Virus record (IMG/VR): IMGVR_UViG_3300017744_003666 | Span: 1 to 22,019 of that record | Reading direction: 5' to 3' (one strand) | DNA: 22,019 bases | DNA from: a virus | Shown here: piece after piece, positions 6,591 to 14,464 of the stretch | Layout of the letters: the number at the start of each line of letters is the position of its first letter | Numbering within the stretch: the first letter of the stretch is position 1 | The notes under the pieces: model-generated | Told to the model about the DNA's origin: nothing | Database searches by the model: none | What the model saw: the letters and a program-made list of their open reading frames with translations, nothing else | Made by a program: the position numbers and the translations under genes

Positions 6591-8592
6591 GTTATCAGAA
6601 AATTTTATTAATAAGTACAAAAGAAGAAAAGCTCCCTTTGGTTTTAACGGATTAGGTGAGTTAGTTTATATGAGAACCTATTCTCGAATCAAAGAGGATG
6701 GTAAAAATGAGAGATGGTGGGAAACCGTTCAACGAGTTGTTGAAGGTACTTACACTATGCAAAAAAATTGGATTGATTCACATCAATTAGGGTGGAATCC
6801 GTGGCAAGCTCAAGCGTCCGCACAGGATATGTATGAGCGAATATTCACTATGAAATTCTTGCCACCCGGCCGAGGTCTTTGGGCAATGGGAACAGCCGTT
6901 ACCGAAGAAAAAGGTTTGTACGCCGCCCTAAACAATTGTGCATTTGTATCAACTAAAACACTAAAAGAAGATTACTCGAAACCATTTTGTTTCCTTATGG
7001 ATGCAAGTATGTTAGGAGTGGGTGTTGGATTTGATACAAAGGGTGCTGGAGAAATAGTAGTTAAAGGAGTGGACAAGGATAGAGATGTACAGACATTTGA
7101 AATACCTGATACTCGTGAGGGTTGGGTAGAATCTTTAAAACTACTATTAGAAGCTTACTTTCATGGTCAAGCGCCAATCGAGTTTGACTATTCAAAAGTC
7201 AGACCAGCTGGAGTACCAATCAAAGGTTTTGGTGGAGTTAGTTCAGGTCCTGAACCATTAGAAGAAGTTCATGTGGATATCAAAGGGGTATTAGAAAAGA
7301 ATAGTGGAGAACCAATTACCGTAACAACGATTGTAGACATAATGAACCTTATTGGTAAATGTGTCGTGGCAGGTAATGTAAGACGAACAGCAGAGATTGT
7401 ATTTGGTGATCCTTATGATGAGGAATACTTAGATTTAAAGAATTATAAAGTAAATCCACATCGTGACCAATATGGTTGGACTTCTAATAATTCAATATTC
7501 GCAGAACTTGGTATGGATTATACGGAAGCATCTGAAAGAATTAATGACAACGGAGAACCAGGATTTGCATGGTTAGAAAACATGAGAAAATATTCTCGTA
7601 TGAAAAATGGTGGAGATGATAAAGACCATAGAGTTATGGGTGGTAATCCTTGTTTGGAACAATCATTAGAAAGTTATGAATTATGTTGTTTAGTAGAGAC
7701 ATTTCCAAATAACCACGATTCATTAGAGGACTATCAAAGAACACTTAAATATGCTTATCTGTATGCCAAATCAGTAACATTAGGTAAGACACATTGGAGT
7801 GATACCAATCGAGTTATGTTGAGAAACAGAAGAATTGGATGTAGTGTGAGTGGAGTTGCTCAGTTTATTACTCAACGAGGATTACACGAATTAAAAAATT
7901 GGTTAGAGGAAGGATACGACACAATACAAGAATGGGATAAGATGTATTCTGATTGGTTCGCAATTCCAAAGTCAATTAAAACCACAAGTGTAAAACCAAG
8001 TGGAACGGTTTCGTTATTAGCAGGAGCAACACCAGGATTACACTATCCTGAATCAAGATTCTATATCAGAAGAATTAGGGTTTCAAAACATTCAGAATTA
8101 TTAGAACCTATGAAAAAGGCTGGATATAAAGTTGAACCAGCTTTCGGTTCAGAGGACACAACAATGGTTGTTGAAGTTCCTGTTGATGTGGGAGAAGGAA
8201 TTAGAACCGTGGGTGAGTTATCCATATGGGAACAATTCAGTTTAGCTGCATTTATGCAAAGACATTGGGCTGATAATCAAGTTAGTTGTACCGTAACATT
8301 CAATCCTGAAACAGAGGGTGAAATGATACCACAAGTATTAAACTATTTCCAATATCATCTAAAAGGTATAAGTTTATTACCACGACATGAATTGGGTGCA
8401 TATAAACAAATGCCATATGAGTCGATTGACGAAAAGGAATATAAGAAGCAAGTTAAAAAACTTGGTAAGTTATCTTTTGGGGTTATACATAAAGAAGAAG
8501 CCAATATAGAAAAGTTTTGTGATGGTGATTTTTGTGATGTAGAAATAATACCCACAACAGGAGATAATGACGACCAAGAATATGCAAATTAA
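6577..8592 (+). CDS. nrdJ: Class II (adenosylcobalamin-dependent) ribonucleoside-triphosphate reductase
   Basis: This enzyme reduces ribonucleotides to deoxyribonucleotides using a radical made from vitamin B12 coenzyme, so it works with or without oxygen and needs no separate small subunit. In 671 residues from ATG 6577 it shows NNCAFVS with the redox Cys C121, the catalytic NPCLE block (N357, thiyl-radical C359, E361), the partner Cys in YELCCLVET, KPSGTVSLLAGATPGLHYP, and a C-terminal C-x4-C pair (C648, C653 in FCDGDFCDVE) like the swinging thiol arm of the Lactobacillus RTPR. The set fits the monomeric RTPR subfamily (about 740 residues), though it is shorter. Start 6577 has GGAGA 10 bases upstream; ATG 6559 lacks a ribosome site. 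Glutamine synthetase follows 11 bases after the stop. B12 must come from the host. Confidence 0.9.
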   Translation: MEKFKLSENFINKYKRRKAPFGFNGLGELVYMRTYSRIKEDGKNERWWETVQRVVEGTYTMQKNWIDSHQLGWNPWQAQASAQDMYERIFTMKFLPPGRGLWAMGTAVTEEKGLYAALNNCAFVSTKTLKEDYSKPFCFLMDASMLGVGVGFDTKGAGEIVVKGVDKDRDVQTFEIPDTREGWVESLKLLLEAYFHGQAPIEFDYSKVRPAGVPIKGFGGVSSGPEPLEEVHVDIKGVLEKNSGEPITVTTIVDIMNLIGKCVVAGNVRRTAEIVFGDPYDEEYLDLKNYKVNPHRDQYGWTSNNSIFAELGMDYTEASERINDNGEPGFAWLENMRKYSRMKNGGDDKDHRVMGGNPCLEQSLESYELCCLVETFPNNHDSLEDYQRTLKYAYLYAKSVTLGKTHWSDTNRVMLRNRRIGCSVSGVAQFITQRGLHELKNWLEEGYDTIQEWDKMYSDWFAIPKSIKTTSVKPSGTVSLLAGATPGLHYPESRFYIRRIRVSKHSELLEPMKKAGYKVEPAFGSEDTTMVVEVPVDVGEGIRTVGELSIWEQFSLAAFMQRHWADNQVSCTVTFNPETEGEMIPQVLNYFQYHLKGISLLPRHELGAYKQMPYESIDEKEYKKQVKKLGKLSFGVIHKEEANIEKFCDGDFCDVEIIPTTGDNDDQEYAN

Positions 8593-8603
8593 GGAGTAAG
8601 GTT

Positions 8604-9590
8604 ATGTATAAATTGGAATATCTATGGTTGGATGGATGTACACCAACTCAAATTAGGTATAAAACAAAAGTTGTAAAAGAACCATTAAAAGTACCTGAAT
8701 GGGGATTCGATCCTATTTGGGGATTTGATGGTAGTTCTACTGAACAGGCAGATGGTGGTAGTTCTGATTGTCAATTAAAACCAGTAAGGGTTTATCCAAA
8801 TCCATTAGAAGAAGATAGTTCTATCGTATTGTGTGAAGTCTATAATGTAGACGATACACCACACAAATCTAATACGAGAAGATTATTAGAAGAAACTATA
8901 CCTGATGGTATTGATGAATGGGTTGGCTTTGAACAAGAATACACATTATTTAAAAATGATAGACCATTAGGTTGGCCAGGACATGGTGAACCAGCTCCAC
9001 AAGGAGATTATTATTGTGGTAGAAATATCGGTGAAAATATTTCAAGAGAACATTTAAATGCTTGTATCAAAGCTGGTATTAGTATTTGTGGAACAAACGC
9101 AGAGGTAATGTTAGGACAATGGGAATATCAGATTGGTGCAGGTGGTTCAATCAATATGAGTGATGACTTATGGGTTGCTCGTTGGTTATTAGAAAGAATC
9201 TGTGAGAAGAATGGAGTTTCAGTATCACTACATCCAAAACCAATTGAAGGTGATTGGAATGGTGCAGGATGTCATACCAATTTTTCTACGAAATATATGA
9301 GAGATGAAGGTGGATATATAGAAATTATAAATGCCTGTGAAAAGTTATCAAAAAATCCACAAGAACATATTGATGTGTATGGTCAAGATAATGACAAAAG
9401 ACTTACAGGAGAACATGAAACTTGTTCTATTGAAGAATTTCGTTATGGTGTTTCAGATAGAGGAGCATCTATCCGTATTCCGTGGCAGGTGGAAAGGGAC
9501 GGTAAAGGTTATTTAGAAGATAGACGACCATCTTCAAATTGTGATCCATATGTGGTTTCACAAAAACTAATTCAAACAATTTGTAGCTAA
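8604..9590 (+). CDS. Glutamine synthetase, eukaryotic-type (GSII) family
   Basis: This enzyme would form glutamine from glutamate, ammonia and ATP. The 328 residues match the GSII family throughout: EYLWLDG (5-11), WGFDGSSTEQA (39-49), GFEQEYTLF (108-116, metal-binding Glu), PLGWPGHGEPAPQGDYYC (121-138), NAEVMLGQWEYQIG (165-178), HPKPIEGDWNGAGCHTNFS (210-228), DRGASIRIP (285-293) and YLEDRRPSSNCDPY (303-316). All catalytic blocks look intact, so it is probably active. It is slightly shorter than usual (about 340-370). AAGGAG overlaps the reductase stop and sits 7 bases before ATG 8604, so the two genes are probably co-transcribed. A likely role is supplying glutamine nitrogen for purine and pyrimidine synthesis during infection. 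GSII in a phage suggests capture from a cellular genome. Confidence 0.93.
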   Translation: MYKLEYLWLDGCTPTQIRYKTKVVKEPLKVPEWGFDPIWGFDGSSTEQADGGSSDCQLKPVRVYPNPLEEDSSIVLCEVYNVDDTPHKSNTRRLLEETIPDGIDEWVGFEQEYTLFKNDRPLGWPGHGEPAPQGDYYCGRNIGENISREHLNACIKAGISICGTNAEVMLGQWEYQIGAGGSINMSDDLWVARWLLERICEKNGVSVSLHPKPIEGDWNGAGCHTNFSTKYMRDEGGYIEIINACEKLSKNPQEHIDVYGQDNDKRLTGEHETCSIEEFRYGVSDRGASIRIPWQVERDGKGYLEDRRPSSNCDPYVVSQKLIQTICS

Positions 9591-9649
9591 AAAGTATTAG
9601 GAATTATCAAATATTATTAGTAAGATCAAGTATAAATTAAGAGGTTATA

Positions 9650-12157
9650 TTGTACCAAAACATATATTACGAAAGTCGTAAGAATAAAGTACATATATGG
9701 GATGACAAGAGTGGTCATGTAATCGTGCCTTACAAAAGGTATGCTTATATAAAAGACGGATACGGAACTCATGTTTCCCTATATGGTGATAGGTTAAAAA
9801 AGACATATAAGTGGGATAAATCCGTAGAAGGATTACACGAAAGTGATATTAATCCTGAAACGAGAACTCTCATTGATATGTATACTAATAGTGATGAACC
9901 ATCAGTAGGTCATCGTATTATGATAATCGATATAGAGGTAGAAGTAACCGAAGGTTTCCCAAGTCCACAAAAGGCAGAAAACAAGATTACTTCCATCGCG
10001 ATTCACGATAGTGAAACCGACCATTATTGGTGTTTTGTTCTTGATGAACAAGAAAAACTGATACCAGATGAATGGGGTAAAAATGTAACCGTAGAAACTT
10101 TCAAAAAAGAGTACGAGTTACTACAAAGGTTTTACGCTAAATATTTAGAAATGCGACCAACCATTATAACAGGTTGGAACATAGATGGTTTTGATATTCC
10201 CTACCTTTACAATCGTTCAGCTCAGATAGTCGGTAAGAATGTTGCAGATTGTCTTTCTCCAATATCCAATGTCTATTGGAATAAATACAGAGAACGATTT
10301 ATGATAGCAGGTGTGAGTTGCTTAGATTACTTAGCCCTATATAAAAACTTTACATTTAGTTCAAAACCATCATATCGATTGGACGATATCGGTGCCTCAG
10401 AGGTTGGAACAAATAAAATTTCATACGAAGGAACACTAAATGACCTATACGAGAATCACTTAAATGACTTTGTGAAATATAACATTCACGATGTTAGGAT
10501 TGTTAAGAAGTTAGATGATAAGTTAGACTTTATTGATGTCGCTCGAGGGATTTGTCATGTAGGTCATGTTCCATATGAAGATATACAATATGACTCTCGA
10601 TTTTTGGAAGGGGCTATATTGGTGTACCTGAAAAAACTCGGAGTTGTAGCTCCAAACAAGACACCACGAGATGATGTGAAGAAAGATGGTAAATTCACAG
10701 GAGCTTATGTACAGGACCCACAAAAAGGAAAACACGATTGGGTTTATGATTTGGATATTACGAGTATGTATCCGTCAATCATTATGAGTTTAAATATATC
10801 ACCTGAAACTAAGATTGGTAAAATCGAAGGGTGGAGTCCAAAGGAGTTTATTGCTGGTAGAAATAAAACCTACTCTATTATTATGAATGGTAAGAAAAAA
10901 GGACAATTTACCGAAACAGAATTAAAAGATTTCTTTGATAAGAATCAAGTATCTGTATCTAACAATGGTATCATATACAGAACAGATAAACAAGGATTAA
11001 TTCCAACTCTATTATCAGAGTGGTTTGATAAACGAAAAGAGTTTAGAAAACTAGCAAAGAAGTTCGGTGATGCTGGAGATGACGACCAATATGGATACTT
11101 CAATAGACGACAACACATTCAGAAGATTGTGTTGAACTCCATGTATGGTGTTTTGGGTTTACCTGTATTTAGGTTTTACGATTTGGATAACGCTGAAGCC
11201 ACCACAAAGACAGGCCAAGAGTTAATTAAATTCACAAAGAAAATTGGTAATCATTTCTACAATAAAGAGTTGGGAACAGAAAAGGACTATTGTATCTATA
11301 TTGATACAGATTCAGTTTTCTATTCAGCAGTTCCTTTAATTGAACATAGATTTCCAAATCAAGAGTTAAGTGATGTTATGAAAACTCAACGGATTAATGA
11401 GATAGCTACAGAAGTACAGAAATATCTAAACGATAGTTATCATTACTTCGCCAAGAAGTTCTGTAATCTTGATGTTCATAGATTTGAGATTAAACAAGAA
11501 ATTGTAGCTAAGGCTGGTTTGTTCATTGTGAAGAAAAGATATGGTATGAAGATTATATCGGATAATGGTGTTCAAGTTAATAAAACTATGGTAAAGGGTT
11601 TGGATACGGTTCGTAGTAACTTCGCCCCATTGTTCAGAAAACTATTGTCTGATGTGTTGGATGATATTCTGGCAAGTGTTCCAAAGGATAAAATAGATCA
11701 TAGGATAACAAGATTTAAGAAGAATATGAAATACAACGAACTCGATGATATCTCATCACCAACAGGTGTCAAGGGAATATGGAAGTATATGGAAAAGAAG
11801 GACAAGGAAAATAGTTCAGTATTTACCACATTCAAAAAAGGGTGTCCTGTTCATGTAAAAGCAGCAATAGCATATAATGATTTGGTTAGGTATTTTAAAC
11901 AAGATAAGAAATATCAATTCATCAATAATGGTGATAAGATTCGTTGGGTGTATTTGAAGAACAATACATTAGGATTAAATGCAGTTGCTTACAAAGGACA
12001 CGAGGACCCACCTGAAATAATGGAATTTATAAATAAAAATATTAACCATGATAAGATATATGGACAGGCACTAACCAAAAAGTTACAAATGTTCTATGAT
12101 TGTTTGGATTGGGGAAAGCCAGTAGATGAAGAACAGAGTATCGAAAGGTTTTTTTAG
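9650..12157 (+). CDS. 43: Family B DNA polymerase (gp43-like)
   Basis: This is the replicative polymerase with 3'-5' proofreading. In 835 residues the exonuclease motifs are MIIDIEVE (D94, E96), NIDGFDIPYL (177-186) and YNIHD (277-281). The polymerase motifs are DLDITSMYPSI (A, 367-377), KIVLNSMYG (B, 492-500) and IDTDSV (C, 551-556), with KKRYGMK downstream. All catalytic Asp residues are present. The start is a TTG with AAGAGG 5 bases upstream; no in-frame ATG near the start fits, and the sequence MYQNIYYESRKNKVHIWDD is the expected family N-terminus. It ends in EEQSIERFF, which resembles a PIP-type clamp-binding tail, as expected for a polymerase that docks on gp45. The stop TAG overlaps the next GTG by one base. 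It is somewhat shorter than T4 gp43 (898). Confidence 0.94.
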   Translation: MYQNIYYESRKNKVHIWDDKSGHVIVPYKRYAYIKDGYGTHVSLYGDRLKKTYKWDKSVEGLHESDINPETRTLIDMYTNSDEPSVGHRIMIIDIEVEVTEGFPSPQKAENKITSIAIHDSETDHYWCFVLDEQEKLIPDEWGKNVTVETFKKEYELLQRFYAKYLEMRPTIITGWNIDGFDIPYLYNRSAQIVGKNVADCLSPISNVYWNKYRERFMIAGVSCLDYLALYKNFTFSSKPSYRLDDIGASEVGTNKISYEGTLNDLYENHLNDFVKYNIHDVRIVKKLDDKLDFIDVARGICHVGHVPYEDIQYDSRFLEGAILVYLKKLGVVAPNKTPRDDVKKDGKFTGAYVQDPQKGKHDWVYDLDITSMYPSIIMSLNISPETKIGKIEGWSPKEFIAGRNKTYSIIMNGKKKGQFTETELKDFFDKNQVSVSNNGIIYRTDKQGLIPTLLSEWFDKRKEFRKLAKKFGDAGDDDQYGYFNRRQHIQKIVLNSMYGVLGLPVFRFYDLDNAEATTKTGQELIKFTKKIGNHFYNKELGTEKDYCIYIDTDSVFYSAVPLIEHRFPNQELSDVMKTQRINEIATEVQKYLNDSYHYFAKKFCNLDVHRFEIKQEIVAKAGLFIVKKRYGMKIISDNGVQVNKTMVKGLDTVRSNFAPLFRKLLSDVLDDILASVPKDKIDHRITRFKKNMKYNELDDISSPTGVKGIWKYMEKKDKENSSVFTTFKKGCPVHVKAAIAYNDLVRYFKQDKKYQFINNGDKIRWVYLKNNTLGLNAVAYKGHEDPPEIMEFINKNINHDKIYGQALTKKLQMFYDCLDWGKPVDEEQSIERFF

Positions 12158-12867
12158 TGAACACGGAAGAAATAAAAAAATTAGTAAAAACTCATGTGGA
12201 TATTACTGATAAAGAATTAGATGATTTAGATAGGGAAACTAATTTCGAGGGGGTTTTAACTAAAAGAAAACCTAAGACAATTATTACCAAATACAATACC
12301 ACAGATAATATTAATGAATACGGATATAGGTCAGATTCATTTGATGATGATACAGATGGTTTTATGTTTTTGGGATGTTCGCTAACAGCAGGAGTTGGAT
12401 TAGAGGAACACGAAACATGGCCTTGGATGGTGGGAAAACATTTTGATGTGAGGGTTTGGAATCTATCCCAAAATGGTAGGGGAGATGATTTATGTTTTAT
12501 GAATGCTGTTAGGTGGATTCCAAAATTAAAACCTAAAGTTGTTAGTGTTCTACTTCCAACAGCAGGTAGATTTCAATTCTTCGACTATGATAACGATAAA
12601 TTATCTAACGAATTTTATATATACAATTTACCCAAGAAACCTAAGTTCCCTTGGCTGTATAATTCTAAGCATTTATATCTATCAGTATTAAAAAATGTCA
12701 TGGGAATTAAATTGATTTGTGATGAATATAATATACCTTTTATAGTAGAATCTTCTACTGAAATTTTGGATTGGCCAGATAAAGCAAGAGATGACTCACA
12801 TCCAGGCCCTAAGTGGCAAAAAATAGTATCTAATTTATATATAGAAAGTATAGAAAGGTTCTTCTAA
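12157..12867 (+). CDS. SGNH/GDSL-hydrolase-like protein 1
   Basis: This 236-residue protein has the layout of SGNH hydrolases, which remove or move acyl groups on sugars, lipids and other esters. Block I is FLGCSLTAGVGL (Ser75 as nucleophile, with Cys in place of the Asp of GDS). QNGRGDD (105-111) supplies the oxyanion Gly/Asn block. DDSHPGP (212-218) is the Asp-x-His block (D213, H215). The N-terminal half has the NTTDNINEYGYRSD segment (47-60) seen in related phage proteins. It starts at a GTG inside the polymerase stop codon (TAGTG), so translation is probably coupled. It ends in SIERFF, the same last six residues as the polymerase. The substrate is unknown. It lies between two replication genes, which is not the T4 order, so it looks like an accessory insertion. 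Confidence 0.65.
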   Translation: MNTEEIKKLVKTHVDITDKELDDLDRETNFEGVLTKRKPKTIITKYNTTDNINEYGYRSDSFDDDTDGFMFLGCSLTAGVGLEEHETWPWMVGKHFDVRVWNLSQNGRGDDLCFMNAVRWIPKLKPKVVSVLLPTAGRFQFFDYDNDKLSNEFYIYNLPKKPKFPWLYNSKHLYLSVLKNVMGIKLICDEYNIPFIVESSTEILDWPDKARDDSHPGPKWQKIVSNLYIESIERFF

Positions 12868-12868
12868 A

Positions 12869-13663
12869 ATGTTTAAACTTGCCTATTTAAATGGTTGTAG
12901 TTTTGTGGATGGATTTAAAGGACTTGATGATTCAATTGTTAAAACAGAACTTGATATTAAAAAAATTATTAATAATGCTTCACATGGATGTGGTAATGAT
13001 AAAATCAGAAGGACAACGATAGATTTTCTTTTAAAGAATAAAAATTTGTGGGAAGATTTATTGGTTGTGATTGGTTGGACTCAATTTACACGATTTGAAT
13101 TGTGGGATGAGTTTAAAAACAAGAATGGGAAAGAATCATCAAGTTTTATACAGTTGAATTCTAAATTAGTACACAATAAAAAAAAGAGTACTGATTTTTT
13201 AGAACGAATGGATTCATCTCAAGCTTTTCCTTCTCCAGAAAAGTCACTAATTAGATTTGGTCTGAAAAAAGATATTCATGGTAATGATATGTCAGATAAG
13301 TTTTGGAAGTGGTTTATGGTAAGACATTACAATGTTAGAGACAGATATGATAAATATTTAGATAACATTTTGTATTTACAGATGTTTTTAAAGACTAATA
13401 ATATTAAGTATGTGATGTTTGATAGTTTATGGAGTATAAACGAAACTAAGTTATCAGATAAGTACAAATTTAAATATAATGAAATAGATTTTGATAGATG
13501 GGTGTGGGGTGATGATAAAACGAGTTGGTCAGAATACCTAACTGATATAGATCCATCTCATACCGAAACAAGAATCAGTAATACTGATGACCATCCAAAC
13601 GAAAATGGTCAAAAAATATGGCTTAAAATTATATCTAATAAGGTAAAAGAATTATATGAATAA
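12869..13663 (+). CDS. SGNH-hydrolase-like protein 2
   Basis: The protein has 264 residues and begins one base after the preceding gene stops. It carries NGCSFVDG (8-15, candidate nucleophile S11), SHGCGNDKIRRTTID (G and N of the oxyanion hole), VVIGWTQFTRFELW and the C-terminal DDHPNENGQKIW (D240-W251, with D240 and H242). The order and spacing fit the SGNH fold. It is closer to the third copy at 20369 than to its neighbour: both share NGCSF, VIGW followed by R[FY]E, and D-x-HP ending in [IL]W. No signal peptide or membrane segment is visible. Composition is more AT-rich than the polymerase. The role is unknown; deacylation of a surface glycan is a plausible but unproven guess. Confidence 0.55.
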   Translation: MFKLAYLNGCSFVDGFKGLDDSIVKTELDIKKIINNASHGCGNDKIRRTTIDFLLKNKNLWEDLLVVIGWTQFTRFELWDEFKNKNGKESSSFIQLNSKLVHNKKKSTDFLERMDSSQAFPSPEKSLIRFGLKKDIHGNDMSDKFWKWFMVRHYNVRDRYDKYLDNILYLQMFLKTNNIKYVMFDSLWSINETKLSDKYKFKYNEIDFDRWVWGDDKTSWSEYLTDIDPSHTETRISNTDDHPNENGQKIWLKIISNKVKELYE

Positions 13664-13700
13664 TAATGTCAAAGATTTTTTTGATTTTGAGAAATAAGTT

Positions 13701-13736
13701 TGATATATATGTATATATCATATTAACATAAGGAGA
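13701..13736 (+). promoter_or_regulatory. Palindrome and conserved 11-base element ahead of the sliding clamp gene
   Basis: TGATATATA (13701-13709) and TATATATCA (13712-13720) form a perfect 9-bp inverted repeat with a 2-base centre. The right arm is part of TATATATCATA (13712-13722), the same 11-mer found before the reductase at 6511, and is again followed by 8 bases and AGG (13731-13733). The clamp's AAGGAGA ribosome site follows. This could be a promoter, a protein-binding operator or an mRNA element; the fixed spacing is the main support. Confidence 0.45.
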
Positions 13737-13744
13737 AATGATAA

Positions 13745-14464
13745 ATGAATAAATACAAATTAACTCGATTCATTGACAAGTACCATTTAGGTGGTAATGT
13801 TAATGCAGTAGTTATCAACAGCAAGAGTGATAAATTATCTACTCGATTCATTACTGGTGATAAAGCACTACTCGGAGAATTGAAGATGAATAATTGGACA
13901 TTCGAGGATTCCGAATTGGGAGTTTATGATACAGAACAACTTAGTAGATTACTTGGTGTTTTGGATGATGATGTAACCCTTAATTTGACTCAGGCGGGTG
14001 ATAAGGCAATCGCCGTTGAGATTTCTGATGCACTATCCAAAGTCAACTTTATGTTGTCGGATAAATCAGTTATCAATCAACCACCGCCACTAAAACAACT
14101 TCCTGAATTTCAGGTAGAGATTAAAGTGGATTCCAATTTCATTAATAGATTCATTAGTGGTAAATCTGCATTACCAGATACAGATACCTTTACGGTAATA
14201 GCTGATGATGATGGAGTGAAACTTGTAATAGGTTATTCTTCAATCAACACAAACAGAGTTACAATTCCTGTTGAGACTACAGCAACATCTAAAATAGAAA
14301 ATGTATCTTTTAACGCAAATCTATTTAAGGATGTTCTTACAGCAAATAAAGAATGTGAAAGTGCAACACTATATGTTAGTGAACAAGGGTTATCAAAAAT
14401 CAACTTCAAGGTTGATGATTATGATGCTACTTACTTTCTTGTAGCCGTTCAAGACGTTGATTGA
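13745..14464 (+). CDS. 45: gp45-like sliding clamp
   Basis: The 239-residue protein fits the T4 gp45 clamp (228 residues), a trimeric ring that tethers polymerase to DNA and, in T4, also activates late transcription. Family hallmarks are an overall acidic two-domain beta-rich sequence, the N-terminal KLTRFIDKYHLGGNVNAVVI, WTFEDSELGVYDTEQLSRLLGVL (first-domain middle) and a hydrophobic linker-like stretch about 110-118 containing PPPLKQLP. The second domain runs from about 120 to the acidic end DYDATYFLVAVQDVD. The start ATG lies 8 bases after AAGGAGA. It is the first gene after an 81-base gap that holds a palindrome and shared element. Its stop is overlapped by the PLP enzyme start, so the following genes may depend on this unit. 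The clamp loader genes gp44/gp62 are not visible here. Confidence 0.82.
   Translation: MNKYKLTRFIDKYHLGGNVNAVVINSKSDKLSTRFITGDKALLGELKMNNWTFEDSELGVYDTEQLSRLLGVLDDDVTLNLTQAGDKAIAVEISDALSKVNFMLSDKSVINQPPPLKQLPEFQVEIKVDSNFINRFISGKSALPDTDTFTVIADDDGVKLVIGYSSINTNRVTIPVETTATSKIENVSFNANLFKDVLTANKECESATLYVSEQGLSKINFKVDDYDATYFLVAVQDVD

Noticed and set aside
9631-9638. TATAAATT as a T4-type late promoter (TATAAATA) before the polymerase
   Set aside because: One mismatch in very AT-rich sequence; similar strings occur inside genes, and a late promoter for an early gene would be odd.
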